Source of the DNA: Macrolepiota albuminosa
Taxonomy: Eukaryota > Basidiomycota > Agaricomycetes > Agaricales > Agaricaceae
Direction of reading: 5' to 3'
DNA length: 64,000 nucleotides
Assembly (NCBI GenBank): GCA_027475525.1
Contig: JAMWFC010000053.1
Location: 868,001-932,000 of the forward strand
Positions 25,293-40,314 of this stretch are shown one piece after another; position 1 is the first letter of the stretch, and every line of letters starts with the position of its first letter. The notes beneath the pieces were generated by a model, which was not told the origin of the DNA, made no database searches, and was given only the letters and a program-made list of their open reading frames with translations. A program made the translations under genes and the position numbers.

Positions 25293-25366
25293 GATGGGCG
25301 TCGGAGAAAAGTTTGGTTTGTTGACGCGTCTGACTTGAAGGGCGTTCTTACTAAAACACTGTACAA
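25293..25366. promoter_or_regulatory. 74-bp divergent promoter between BRL1 and CLPP
   Basis: Only 74 bp lie between the two ATGs, which point away from each other. Both core promoters and leaders must overlap here or extend into the opposite gene. Positional inference only; no clear TATA box. Confidence 0.5.
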
Positions 25367-26519
25367 ATGGCCGCTGCTCTCCTACGTTCTGCCTTTCCCT
25401 TAGTACGCCGAACAACTCCTGCATACACAGCCCGTCGTGCTTTCCACCCTCTGGCCGGCCAGTCCCTAAAGGACATTCAGGATCAATGGTCCACTCCCCC
25501 GTCCGCGAACCTCGTTCCCATTGTCATTGAGCAAACGGTAGCGTCTCTCACAATCCATTGAACAAGCCATGTTCACATTCCATTGTCAGGGTAGGGGTGA
25601 ACGGTCATACGATATATTCTCGCGTCTCCTCAGAGAACGTGTCATCATGCTGCACGGCCCTGTGAGCTAACAGTATTTTGTTACTCATGCCTTATTGACC
25701 CAAGTCTCTTTTGCAGATACGTGATACGGATTCAACGCTGATTGTTGCCCAGCTTCTCTTCCTAGAAGCTGAAGAGACATCAAAACCAATACATCTCTAT
25801 ATCAACTCGCCTGGCGGGAGTGTGACGGCGGGTCTTGCAATATATGACACAGTACGTCCGCGAGCATATCCTTGTTAATCCCAAATACCCAAGGTTTCTA
25901 AAGATGCAGGTACTATGCTAGAAAATGGTCACTATCCTCTCAACCACTGACTTTTATGGTTTAGTATGTCTCGTCTCCCATCCATACCTACAGCCTAGGA
26001 ATGGCTGCATCTATGGGATCACTTCTCCTCGCCGCAGGTGAGAAAGGGAAACGACATTGCCTTCCCAATGCAAGCATCATGATTCACCGTTAGTATGCCA
26101 TTTTCTCTTCCCCTGTCAAAACAGATGACGATTATGACAATGCTTTTTTTGGTACAGAGCCATCTGGTGGTGCATCGGGCCAGGCGTCAGACATTGCCAT
26201 CCATGCTCGGGAAATTCTCCGCGTTAGGCAACTCCTTACCAGTATCTATCAAAAACACTGTTCAAAAGAAGGAGAGAATGAAGCCGAGGGGCTCGCACGA
26301 TTTGGTACGTGCTTACGGCACTGATACGGCACATGGAGAGACTGACCGGGCTCCGATTCCATTTAGAACAGGCACTTGAAAGAGACTATTACATGACCGG
26401 TGGGTTCAGTCTTCCATAGGGCAAGCAATAACGTATTGACCGAATAAACAGCGCAGGAAGCAATGGATTTCGGCATTGTCGATGGTATCCTGGAGAAGCG
26501 GCCCAAGTTAGATACTTAA
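25367..26519 (+). CDS. CLPP: ATP-dependent Clp protease proteolytic subunit, mitochondrial
   Basis: ClpP is a serine protease that forms a double heptameric barrel and degrades matrix proteins handed over by ClpX. The N terminus ([15 protein letters not shown]...) is Arg-rich without acidic residues, as expected for a mitochondrial presequence. Exons then give [40 protein letters not shown], the catalytic Ser in [20 protein letters not shown], the catalytic His in [14 protein letters not shown], and the catalytic Asp in [20 protein letters not shown]. All three catalytic residues are therefore present. About six short introns are needed. The last codons and stop (TAA 26517-26519) fall inside a 77-bp tandem duplication, whose second copy lies wholly downstream of the stop and does not change the protein. 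Baker's yeast lacks this gene. Confidence 0.93.
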
Positions 26520-26631
26520 CCCAAAATTCATTCTGCTGCGAAAGGATTACGAAAGTCGATGGTATCCTGGAGAAGCGGCCCAAGTTAGATACTTAACCCA
26601 AAATTCATTCTGCTGCGAAAGGATTACGAAA
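26478..26631. repeat. Perfect 77-bp tandem duplication (2 copies)
   Basis: Copies 26478-26554 and 26555-26631 are identical over 77 bp and diverge at once on either side. The unit covers the last codons and stop of CLPP plus 3' sequence. It is one of six period-77 duplications of unrelated sequence in this window. Confidence 0.97.
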
Positions 26632-28228
26632 TCTGAGAAGTGTACATGAACACAAGGTGTGGATGTTTCATCTACGTGTTCCTTGGCACTATAAGAGAAT
26701 ATGTGCCCATATCCTGCCTAGTCGCCAAGAATGTACTTTTGATATATCAACTAATCATCATCATAGATCTTGCTTGAGCACCAGACCCTCTTCACATGAT
26801 TTACAAAAATACACAAGTCAATAAACACATAAAAGCCGCATTCACACGATAGCTATTTGAGTCTCGCGGAGTTAACGGTCAGATAATCCATCCAATTCCT
26901 TGACTTGGCATGTGGTCATGTTTATCACTGACTGTGCGAATCATCATATCGCAATCCAGGATCTGCCCTCTGGCCTTTAAAACGCCCATTCCATCTTCTA
27001 ATTTCTCAAAACGCGATCCCTATTCTAGTGTAGAATATGACCTTGAATTCACACTGACTTTGACGACAAAAGGGATAATTATTGTTTTGATTGCGTTTAA
27101 TAATCTTGCAAAACGCCGAGGTTTTGAGGAATTATAATATTGAATGAGAATAATAATATTCCCACAAGTCGAGGTGTCATAAAGCGACGTTCCCTTGTAA
27201 CTCACTTCTAGATGCTGTTATTAGGGCTTTTGATTGGAAACGCAGAGAGCAGTCATTGAATCAGGACATCAAACGCGGACGCTGAGTGTACACTGTGGTA
27301 TGATGCGGGAATGCAGAACACCATTTGAATTTTTCCCCAGACATCTGGTGACAGCACTGACCGGGAAAACTCAAGAGGGATCCAGGCTTTTCCCCATGAT
27401 TCAAATTCTATAACGGTCCACCTGATAATCTCATGGCGATCTATGTTAAGGTGTGCCAAGCGCTGCGACTATCATACTCAAGGTTACATACTTTACCCAC
27501 TTTTCCAACATTGGGCTGGCAAGTTGACACATGGACGTGAGGATTACCACATGCACAGGAAGCGCGGTGTAATTGGATCTTTGATCGAAGGGCTTCGCTG
27601 AATTCCATCCGACCCGCCGCACTTCTACATGCCACGAAAAGTATGTACTTATTCAGAAAAAATTGTTATGTCATAACTGTTTGATTCGTTCTATTTCCCC
27701 TATTTACTATGGATCTTGATCCCAATTCCGATGTCCACGCGGTGCCCTTGCCCTTGACATATGTTTCCTGGGCGCTTTAGAGCACTTTGATTGTGGGGTG
27801 GATACGACAGCTGAAACTTATGATCAGTACACATGGGTGTCCCGCGTTTGCCCATCTTCCTGGGCCTTCTGCGATAAAGGACCTTGCATACATAAATGGT
27901 GACACCTCGTATCAATTGGTGTGGCCTTCCTGTCTTGTTCCTGTCCCATGGTGCCTCAGGCCTCGGGCTTCAAAGCCGCTAAAAATGAAGGCCTGTGAAA
28001 TATTCAGAAAATAACGGCTGTTCAATGGTGGGAATCGAGATCCTAATAGACATTCTTGTGCTTTTCTTGTCTACCGAGAGATATATGCCAGACCTTATGG
28101 CTCAATCGACCTTAGTATAACAAGATGATTAATCGTCCAGACTAGTACAGCGCACTATAAGCGAATAGATAAATGTGAGCACTAGGATGCGGTGCCAGCA
28201 CAAACTACAGGATAGTGTAAGCCAATCA
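26632..28228. other. Intergenic, convergent gene ends; nothing recognised
   Basis: This is about 1.6 kb between CLPP (plus) and the ADAM gene (minus). It is AT-rich with scattered short frames on both strands. No coding domain, terminal repeat or RNA gene could be supported. Confidence 0.45.
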
Positions 28229-31200
28229 TTAACGACCATTATAATAACTCTCGTCGACCCAGTTGTCCCTGCCACGTTGCTCGAAAGGAGTGCGGCCGTA
28301 GGATGCACTAGACGATATATTGGTACATGATATGGATGATGGATGATATCAAGTGCGGACGTACTTCGCCGACTGAGAAAACCGAGATGTTCCCGCTGGT
28401 AAAAAAGCTGGTGGCGCGGTATGATATTCGGCATTCCTATCCCAACTCTCGATCCGCTGATGATGAGCTCTAGCAAAAGCAGGTTCAGACGACGATAGTG
28501 ATTTTCGATATCCACAACAGCGGGCAATGGCTTAAAGGAAAGAGGTTCGTAATCAGAAAAATGAGAAGAAAAAAATGTACACAACATACATCTAGCTATA
28601 GCCCATATTAACAAGAGCGCAACAATTCCCGCAACGACAGTTACTGGTATGGCGATCTGAAGATTTTGTGTATACCACGCCTAATTATTGATTTGATTAT
28701 AGGTTGAGTAGAGGCAGAAAGTTGGTGGGAAGATGGAATACCTTTGCCGTATCTAAGAAACTGCCTTTCTGGCATACGCCAGTGCTACACGTTCCACCAT
28801 AGCCTGTAATCAACAAAGGGGATGAGGGTCAGATAAATGGAGGTTGATGTCAGCATCAAAACGTACCGCAGGGGGAACCGTCGATAAGGAGCGATGTTAA
28901 CACTACACACTGGTTTGCTTGGTTGGGATCTTGGCAGGAAATTTGGCAAGTATTGTCGTTGTGGCTGGGGCACGCCTCTTTGAGCCCCATTGACGCTCCG
29001 ACCGATTGACATTGAACTGTATGTGGCAAAAGTAAGTATTCAGGTATTCATCTTCATTGTTTACATACGAGCGACTGAAGTACACTGTCCACTTGCACAT
29101 TTGAGGTCACCATTACCACAACTCTGGCCTTGTAGAAAAATGAGTTTTAAATGTTCGAGAATTGGGGATTCGAGCGCACCGTTAGGGGCAAAGATATCTG
29201 CTGGACAAGAAGAGGAATTTCCGGTACAGGTTTCCGCAGTATCACAATGCGAATCGCGAGAAGGACGGCAAATTTGCGTGACTGGAGCGAAGTTGCATTG
29301 AGGAGTGCAGCACGGGCTACTCTCCGGGTCGCACACAGCGTTGTTTTTGAACTTGCATGTGGCAGAATCACAACATGCAGAATCTATACCCTTCCCTGGA
29401 TCACAATCTTCACCTGCCTCTACGATACCATTACCACACATTTGTAGCGAGATCGTTTGTCGTGATGGATCTGGATCGGACAGGCAGGTGGTATTGGTAC
29501 GCCCACCAGCAACACCTTTCATGACCGAACCTGGAAATGTCTTAAGGCAGGAAACTTAAACCAGAAAAAATTCATCGTACAGATATTTCCGATGCTGCAC
29601 TGAGAGAATACTTTTTCGGCACTTTGGGTGACAGGACTCATAATAAACTGGCTATTAGCATTACAGTTACCCGTGGCGCTCAAGGGACAACACGGAGAAG
29701 TCGAAGTGCAACTATCTCCACACTATGAAAAAACTCTCAGTAACTGTGATCTTGAAAGATTAATCATTGACGCACATCATGCTGTTTGTATGGGAACGTA
29801 TCGCTAGCATTCAGAGGTAGACTTCAAAGTGGCAACCACGTACGATGGCGCCAAAATTATGTCCTATCTCGTGCGCTACAACTTGCCATTCTGTTCTTCC
29901 TGCAGTCGAAACAGCCGTCCCGGAGACGATGGATCCTGAACTTCCTGTGGCATCCTGTTGGCATCTTCCAAGGTTTGAGCATATGTTAGTAACATCGTCA
30001 TACATTACTCACAAGGTCGCGAGCCAAGCGATGCCAACTTCGGAACCAGTAGGACACCCGCTCATTAAATGCCAGAGGCCACTCCCGTCGTTACCCTTGT
30101 TACCCCTCCACTGGGAAAAGAGCGAGAGGCGGGAATCCAGCGCTGCGTCGCTGCATGGAAGATTCCATGGGAGGTTTGGATCGGTTGAGTTGGGACAGCT
30201 AAATAGCAATTGGTACACCACGAGCAATCAAAATAATACAATTTACTTTGGACTTTGTACTGCAAGTTCAACAAGACCTAGGCTGACATTGAACGTAGAC
30301 TGAAGATGTTTATCAGGTTATGCAAGAACGTGATACCTGCTGTTCAAACCTTGTAGAGGCTACTGGCCGAATTCCAGTTCGTTAGAATCTGTTTAGTGGC
30401 GTTATCTTGGGAACCATATTTGGACACGTAGGTACAGTCAGCTGCTGCGCCCATGAACAGCTGATGACTGCGTTAATCTGTAATCGTGAAGTACAGCCCG
30501 CTGTATACATACCACTTTCTGAGTTTTCGGGCAGCCGTCAGTAGACCCAATATTGCCAACAAAACTAAAAATGAGTGAGCACCACATCAAGCCTTGAACG
30601 AGTAGAGATTCACTTTGTACTCATGCCACCCGTGGAACCCCCAATACTCACGTCGTCTCTTGCATAAAGTGTTCCATTCCGGAAACGATCGTTCAAGGTC
30701 GCTCTGAGCCATGAATTGGAAACAGGTGGTCCGGGAAGTAATATCGGGTTTTGCTGAGGACTTGTATTGAATACCAGACGATCATGACCGCAGGATGATT
30801 GGTGAGCAGGCGCAGAGTATGAGCGCTCCCTCTTGGCGACACGCTCCTCCTCCGCAGTCATTACGTCCGATTCTCTCCATATGACGAGAGAAGAGTCAGC
30901 AAGGGTTTGCGTGACATCCGGATCCAGGTCAGTTTTTGTACGGAGATAATTGTCATTAGTCATGATGTGGTGCACAATCCCGTTGACCGAGAAAGCACCC
31001 TCGTATTCCGGCGGTATACCTCGTTCCATATCGCCCGTATGATGAACGACGATGCGAGCCCAACCCAATTCAGACGAATGGGGCATCGGAACGACACCCG
31101 CGGCAGTTTCTCGCATGCGTGTTTCAGTGTGGCTTGCATGGACGACCTCTCCCCAGTAAGCCTTGACCGACTGGCGAAGAAGAGGCTCAGAATGAGAGAT

Positions 31201-31597
31201 ATAGGAATGGCCGTCAGGGGTTATGTCGTAGTAATTTATATGTGCGGCAGGATGTATAAGATGGTCGTTAGGGCGTAGATGCAGATGGTATATTTCGTCG
31301 AAAGCAGAGATCGTCAAGCGGAAGGTATCGTCATGGCGAAGTGCATTTGAGGGAAGCAGAGATCGCTTTCTGTAGGGCACGTATTGCTGATCTTTTCTGG
31401 CTATGATTTCAACTGCAAGTGTTGAAGGGTGGACAAATCGTTTTAGTGGTCGAGCAGGGCCACTGTGGGCTATGATCATTGACGAGGAGTTAGACGTTAG
31501 AACAGAGAGACCGAGAAACATTACCGTAAACCGATTCCAATGGCCATAAAAGCGTATTTGAAACGACCAGCGACAAAAAGAAAAAGAGGATGTTCAT
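28229..31597 (-). CDS. ADAM-type (M12B) membrane metalloprotease
   Basis: This is a zinc protease predicted to sit in the plasma membrane or secretory path. The ATG at 31595-31597 opens MNILFFFLSLVVSNTLLWP, a clear signal peptide, spliced to AHSGPARPLKRFVHP. A long prodomain covers about 30600-31480. The catalytic domain contains CSNLGRCQQDATGSSGS and the zinc motif VVAHEIGHNFGAI, continued after an intron by HD, which completes HExxHxxGxxHD. A disintegrin-like region follows (MCGNGIVEAGEDCDPGKG and many Cys), then a Cys-rich part (CGNGDLKCASGQCTS). One transmembrane helix is IAIPVTVVAGIVALLLIWAI (about 28600-28660). The cytoplasmic tail, spliced to avoid stops, ends YGRTPFEQRGRDNWVDESYY near 28229. 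Order and motifs match fungal ADM-A/ADM-B-like ADAMs. Substrates are unknown. Confidence 0.9.
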
Positions 31598-32886
31598 AGT
31601 AGAAAGCAAGAAGGTTTCAAAGGAGAAACCGAGACAGAAATAGAGGGGCCTCGGACGCTTTTGGCTTGGCGTTAGTCAATTTGCTTCTGTTTATAGCAGC
31701 GGTGAGACAAACCACGAAATATGAAAAGGGACCGGCCAGGTAATCAGTGTATGTGGAATGAGAACAAGGGGGATTGGCACGTCCAGCAGATATTCGGCAA
31801 CCGTCGCACGCACGTCATCAATGTTCTCAGACCCAGCACAGCCACGATCGTCAACCACGTTCTTGCGGAAGTAAATACAAGGCCTCGACATATCATCGAG
31901 CCTCGTTTCTGAATCCAATGGTCTTCAGAGCTGGCGCTGCATGAGGGTCACACAAACTCTGCGAGGCGTCCGTACAGGCTCTATCTCGTTATTGAACACG
32001 ACCCAGTGATCGTCCTCGTGTTGGGATTCTTTTGTAACTTGTGACCGGCATAAACATACATACCCCAATCGCGTTTCTATCAACCTTCAAAGGTCTCAGC
32101 CCCTTCTTTTGTAACTTGTGACCGGCATAAACATACATACCCCAATCGCGTTTCTATCAACCTTCAAAGGTCTCAGCCCCTTAAACGTATGTATTCACAG
32201 ACTACGTGGTCCGTGCATCTAGCTTCTCTCTCCGTGGCTGGACTCACGAGTCGCAATAGTCTTTTTGCACTTTGGGAATGACCTGTCTTGAGCTGGACTA
32301 GATTATCAGAGCTGGGAGACCATGTATGTATACAAAACAAGATGCTGCGATACTTCGTAACTTCTCAGCTCAGAAAATTAGGCTGAATTTGACCCCTCTA
32401 TGGTCGTACCCTTAAGGTTGGTGGTCGACAGATGTTCCTGGACGGTATACGTCAGCATGCATGTAAAGAAGCTCAACGCAACCCTTATCTCCAATCGATG
32501 GCACTTTTAACCAAAAACGGTTATCTTGTTGCAGGAAGTTGCAGGATCGAACAGGAAACCGAGAATTGTAACTCCCAAGCTGCAATTGGTTCCAAGTACA
32601 TCCGGCTCCTTCTCCGAATGCGGTCCTGCGCAAATGTTCGACTCTACCTCTCATCCATCCAATCTTCACTCTCCTATCTGTGCTTCCCATACCCCACACG
32701 ACCTTACTTGATGACTTATTGGAAAGGGCGTGTATGAATTCTAGAAAGGTAATACGCGTGTCTCAAACTTAGGACTCGATCCACGTGTCTACTTCATGTC
32801 TCCTCCGTCTATTGATATAATGCCCGCTGTAATAGCAGAAGTGGCGGTCCATGCTCTCTGGACACATTTCCTTCTGGTTTTGATCC
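31598..32886. other. Divergent spacer between the ADAM and BTB genes
   Basis: This is about 1.3 kb that should hold the promoters of both neighbours. Frames on either strand are short and featureless. It contains a 77-bp tandem duplication at 32027-32180. The upstream exon of the BTB gene, if there is one, may lie in its right-hand part. Confidence 0.45.
32027..32180. repeat. Perfect 77-bp tandem duplication (2 copies)
   Basis: Copies 32027-32103 and 32104-32180 are identical; matching at offset 77 continues two more bases by chance. The unit is intergenic and unrelated to the other five period-77 duplications. Confidence 0.97.
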
Positions 32887-34182
32887 ATGGTTTATCCTCA
32901 ACTTTGCCTTTTAAACCCAATACTGAAACTCCGGTTTTGGTCGGGCCTTTTCTTTAAGGGGTCAAAGCACTCACCAGGAAACGTTTTAAAACCTAGGAAG
33001 AAAAAGTCTGCGCAGCTGGATCTACGATGTACGCCGTTTTGCGAAACATCGATAGAGGCGCATACCACCAAGAACGATAAGTTGGTTTCCGACCCTGACT
33101 ATTATATCAATTTCCGCAATGGTTTCTGTGTCTTTCAAGTGGAAAACACTCTGTTTAACGTACGTTACAATACGCCACAGATTCTCTGGATAAACTCAAT
33201 CTTCCTCCTACAGGTTCATCAGATAATGCTTTCACGGGAGCCCTCTGCATTCAACGATATGCTGTCTCTCCCTCAATCAGCTGGCGACGTTGAAGGAAGA
33301 GAAGAGAAACCAGTATTCTTAACGGACACCGCTCAACAATTTCGGGACTTCTTGTGGGCTCTATATGCACCGTGACTGTCGCGTCGTTATATGTCCAAAT
33401 GCCAGCTGACTCTTCATTGTAGGCCAAATGAATTGTTTCTTGAGACAGGGGTCGACCGTCTCCTCAATGTTGCAATGGTAGCCAACAAATACTGTCTGTT
33501 CTCGCTTGAAGCCTGGACAATTGATCGGATTTATTCCTTAGCGAAAGATCCAACTTCATCATTAACCTTGCATTCCATACCTCTTGATATCTGCGTACGA
33601 ATTCTAGATCTAGCAATACTTTGCGACCACCAAGGTTTAGAGGACCTCGTAACGCAAGTTCTACTTTCTCGTACCCTTTGGTACAGTGCTTCACCCGATG
33701 TTGTACTCGGTATCGCGGAGAAGTATGGTTTGCGTACGCTAGCCGGAGTCTGCTATTATCGTCAATTGATATCGTTTGAACATTCAATGAGCCGCAGGAA
33801 CAGTTGCGTTACTCAGTTTGTGTCCATGGATACTGAGAAACGCACGCGCTTCCTCGCTGCACGCTCTTCACTACTCAACCTTTGGGAAGATATTCGTGCA
33901 GTCCCTCCCGCGTTATCGTGCCAAGGGTGTCCATCACACGCGGATTGTGAAGTTGCATGGCAGCGCATGTGGTACTCAGCTTGCGAAATGGACGAAATGT
34001 CACGACCTAATTCTGCAGATGTTCTGGGGAGATTGAAAGCGCTTATGCTAGGATTACGGAAGGCGATGGCTGATGCCCCGTCTATGTCGATTCAATGCAA
34101 GATGACAGCTTTAGAGGCGATAACAGAGACTCGTGACGAGGTTATAGAGGGACTCATTACGCACTTCATGGAAATTGTGTGA
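32887..34182 (+). CDS. BTB/POZ domain protein of unknown role
   Basis: The BTB fold mediates dimerisation and, in many proteins, recruitment to Cullin-3 ubiquitin ligases. After DPDYYINFRNGFCVFQVENT an in-phase intron (GTACGT...CCTACAG) gives F-N-V-H-Q-I-M-L-S-R-E-P-S-A-F, the characteristic BTB core in which the buried His-x-x-L packs. A second intron (GTGACT...TTGTAG) joins FLWALYAP to PNELFLETGVDRLLNVAMVA, again typical of the BTB fold. The remaining roughly 230 residues are helical with no second domain that I recognise; a Cys-rich patch (CQGCPSHADC) occurs near 33920. Such stand-alone BTB proteins are often multi-copy in agaricomycetes. The start is uncertain: 32887 is the first in-frame ATG, but an upstream exon is possible. 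Confidence 0.72.
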
Positions 34183-35545
34183 CTTTGACCCTTGGTTCGT
34201 GATGTACTGATTTTTTTGTTCGAATAAAGCTGACAAGACATGATCTTCTTTCAGAACAGCCTTCCTAAGCGTTATGCTGATAATCATATTAACCAAATTC
34301 TCGAACTCGTCGGATCCCTGTTTGACGTATTTGCGACATAACCAGGGTAGGAACAAATGTAACAAAGCTGAATCCTCATTTTTCACGACTGGTCGGAACT
34401 CCGCGCCTATCCCTTTAGCTGGTGCCTCCACTCGCGTAGTCGTATTTCGCTACCTATTCTCACGACAGCTGCTAAGCTTTGAGTTTGCTGTGGAAAATCG
34501 TATTTTGTCTAGGTTCGTCATTACAAGGAACAAATCCATATTGAACTCTTGCAGGGCAGAGAGGTGTTTTACATCTATGTTCTTATGGACTAGCAATAGG
34601 GGGAGAGGTTGTGTACGGGCTGGCGACCAAACCAAATTCTATCCCTACTAACTATGATGACATATATATCTACGCTAGATGACGAGCTATGGTCATTTCA
34701 ATAATGATACGCCATGGTCGACCAATTATTATGTTCCTGAGTAACTAACTAACTAAAGGGCTAGTGGGGTAGTATTCGTCATGAGGGAAAGCTTGCCACC
34801 ACTGCAATAGAAATACACTTCGTTGTATTATCACCCAAATTCAGAGACGTCATTGAGATTCAGGACGAGTTATACACAATATGCATTCAAACGTGCTGAC
34901 GGTATTCTATATTCTGTTTGCAGGTATTTTAAAGAGACGCTAGTAGAAGGTTTTCTGCAATGTCCGCATTTCCGGCGGCTTGTACGACAGATACGGTTTG
35001 CACAGCACAAATACATTGTTTGCTTGCCCTGCGGCAAAGGAACTGCATAATGATATTAGTCGAAGATGAGGAGCATATCATAGGGTAGCGGTTCGGTTCC
35101 CCCCACTATTGAATGACTGGCAGTTAGAGGTTCCTCTGAGTAACGGGTCATCAACCTCCTTTGTTCTTAGGAGGTTCGTTCGTACAAATTCCGGCGTACT
35201 CAGTTTTAGGCAAAACGTTACAGTAGGCTTTACTTCACAAGATCAAGTCATGGGCTAGGAAAAAATTCGCCGTGTCCCATCAATCATATTATACTTCCGC
35301 CCCACTTACACAATTTTTTCTGAGTTAAGAAGCAATTCACAACCAACCGACCAGAGCCGACCAGCCATTCTGCAAGTATGTTTTACGTAAGGTCAAAAGA
35401 CTTTCCTGGATGTGCAACTCGGATCAAAAATTTTCGATGAACGATCAGAGGGTTTTACGATCTCGTTCACGCTCAATCATCTCATAGACGAACGACAGTC
35501 CTGGAGACCATCCATTCCTCGTCTCTCCTTTGAGTTTGTATAAAA
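34183..35545. other. Intergenic with a possible orphan exon on the minus strand
   Basis: This is about 1.36 kb between the BTB gene and DBP3 (both plus). On the minus strand around 34190-34430 there is a protein-like stretch (ALLHLFLPWLCRKYVKQGSD, FENLVNMIISITLRKAVL) that overlaps the BTB 3' end. I found no consistent flanking exons. It may be a gene fragment or chance. The rest holds only short frames, including a small ACTA repeat near 34745. Confidence 0.35.
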
Positions 35546-37812
<2,267 letters not shown>

Positions 37813-38087
37813 GAGTACAATAAACACTGATCGTTATTATGTAAGGGTGACATCAATTTCGGTGAATCAAAGTTGTTCTGCTAGATCTTTACCTGTTACC
37901 ACTTGCTTTCCGACAGCCATCATCCTTGCCCAGTCCCACATCTTCTCCATCGGCCACACATCCTAAAGCATCTGTTTCTCGTAGGCCGTTTCGATAACAT
38001 TCCTGCCGGCTTTCTCCCGACTTTCGTCTCCAACCGCTTGCTAACCGTCCTTGTCGTGACATTTAACGCTGAATCCACGTTGTCAAC

Positions 38088-39896
38088 ATGATGAGCCTTT
38101 TTGGCCCAGCCGGATCTCACTTCCGTGCTGTCACTACGCCAAAGCCACGCAGTTCATCTGAGGAGGAACATGCTCCTTCCGATACAGAAGCAGATGACAC
38201 CTCTATTTTGTTTGTCCTTTCCTACACATGCGTCTTGAACCTTACTGATAGTGACTGCAGAGACGAAAATGAGGGTTCAATAATCATGTCCTTGATCTCC
38301 CAATTGAGGTCTGTGTCCTCATTTGACCAACCTTCTTCAGCCTTTCACTGAATCCAACGCCAAAAAACACCAGAGTTGGGATGGATTTGTCTAGAGTCAC
38401 ATTTCCAACTTTCGTGCTTGAGCCGAGAAGCATGTTGGAGCGCATCACAGACTTTATGTCTCATCCTGATCTCATCTTTGGGCAAGTTATCGTTCATGCG
38501 TCGTAGCGACCTTGATGAACCTCGTAATATACAGCGCAGAGAAATGCGACGACGCTGAAGAACGTTTTATTCGCATACTGCAATATTATCTTGCCGGTTG
38601 GCACATCAAACCTAAGGGTGTGAAGAAACCGTATGTCAATATCATTGCTCTTCGAATGCTCAACTACCCATAATATTAGATACAATCCTGTCCTTGGAGA
38701 ATTTTTCCGATGCAGGTATGACTATGCAGATGGTTCACAAGGATTTTATATCGCAGAACAAGGTATGTCACTGATTACAGTCGGTATGTAACCCGCGCTC
38801 ACGTGTCTCCAGTTTCTCATCATCCACCTATCTCTGCGTTCTTCTACATCTCACCAGCCAACCATGTAAGTATCCTTGGAGAGTTACGACCCAAGTCGAG
38901 ATTCCTTGGTAATAGTGTATCCACTACAATGGAGGGAGAAAACCGCGTGACCCTACTTGGCCTGCCCGATGACGGTGGTATGTTGCGTGATTAACGCATG
39001 CCATCGACATTTCAGCTGATCTATAATCATAAGAATATATCATCACGATGCCTAATATGTATGCTAGAGGGATTTTGTTTGGGAAGATGGTACTAGAACT
39101 AGGCGATACATGTATCGCCAAGAATGAGAAGAACGGAATGCTTTGCGACATAGAGTTCAAGACCAAGGTTTGTACGCACACTGTTACCGCTATTGTAAAA
39201 GGTGAACTCACTAACAGTATCCGTAGGGCTTTTGGTCCGGAACGTATAATGCTATTGCTGGGCGGATACGTCATAATAATATAGATATTGGGGAGTTGAG
39301 CGGAAGATGGAGTCACATCATGGAAATCAAGTCTATCAAGGTCCTTTCTTCTATATGAGTTCTTATATCGGTGATTTTCATTGACAGTTCTTACAATTAG
39401 ACGGGTCAAAAGCGTGTGTTATTTGATGCTATTAAAGATGGGCAGAATATGGCCCCCAAGTGGGTTCCACCAGAAGATGAGCAGGAGCCCAATGAATCCC
39501 GTAGGTATGTCATGATAGTATTCTTGTGTACAATGACATTCAATTCCAACCACACGTCCTTCATGCAGGTTATGGCAACACCTAACGACAGCGATTGGGC
39601 GCAAGGACATGCAGGCTGCGACGGATGCCAAATCGGCGGTAGAGGATGCACAACGTGAACGCCGAAGACAACTAGAGGAGTGCGGAGGAAAACACGAGCC
39701 TCGATTTTTTGTATACAAAAATGGCCGGTGGGTCATTAAACTGACGTATGTGTTTGATCGATATGACATGTGGTTTATGTGGTTCCTCATGTCTCATCTT
39801 CATTTGTACAGAGTACCCAGTGACCCAGAAGAAGCTACGAGAGAGGTTAGAAATTGGATATTCAGGACGACACCACCAGGGAAGGCTGCTCCTTAG
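38088..39896 (+). CDS. Oxysterol-binding protein-related lipid transfer protein (Osh/ORP)
   Basis: ORP proteins carry sterol or phosphatidylserine in exchange for PI4P between membranes at contact sites. There is no PH or ankyrin domain, so this is a short ORP like yeast Osh4-7. Landmarks: an early exon with [10 protein letters not shown], then [40 protein letters not shown], and the family signature [14 protein letters not shown] split by an intron near 38765-38812. These are followed by [39 protein letters not shown] and [21 protein letters not shown] helical basic segment and [20 protein letters not shown] end the protein. The conserved HH and Lys-Pro residues that bind PI4P are present. 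Which ligand is carried cannot be told from sequence alone; Osh6/7-like wording is my impression only. Confidence 0.88.
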
Positions 39897-40314
39897 CATG
39901 CGTTCTCACGACTACTATTGATTCATTTTCCTGATTTCTACCCACTGATCCTTTCGTGGTTATCCTTTTCTACACACATATATATATCTTGATAATAAAG
40001 GCAATCCATTTCTGAGTGTAGTACAAGGTGCCGATGGAGCAAAATATGTACAAGTTGCCGCTGAAGAAGAGTTTTAGAGTGAATTATTCTGAGATCTAGA
40101 GCGATGAAAGAGAGAATATATTTAGTTAGCTGTAACAAGATCAAAAGAGTGAAATGTGGTATAAAATGTAGGAGATATATAATAGGGAGATAATTAACGA
40201 ACGGATTGACTGGATATCAATGAAAGTGGTGTCCCGATGGTACTTGCGATATGAATAGCGATGGAAGATAAGATACACAACAATAGTTCGAGAAGGCATA
40301 AACCTGACTGAGCT
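39897..40314. other. Intergenic, convergent gene ends
   Basis: This is about 420 bp between the stops of the ORP gene (plus) and the coiled-coil gene (minus). It is AT-rich, with no coding sequence seen. It should hold two overlapping 3' ends. Confidence 0.5.
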
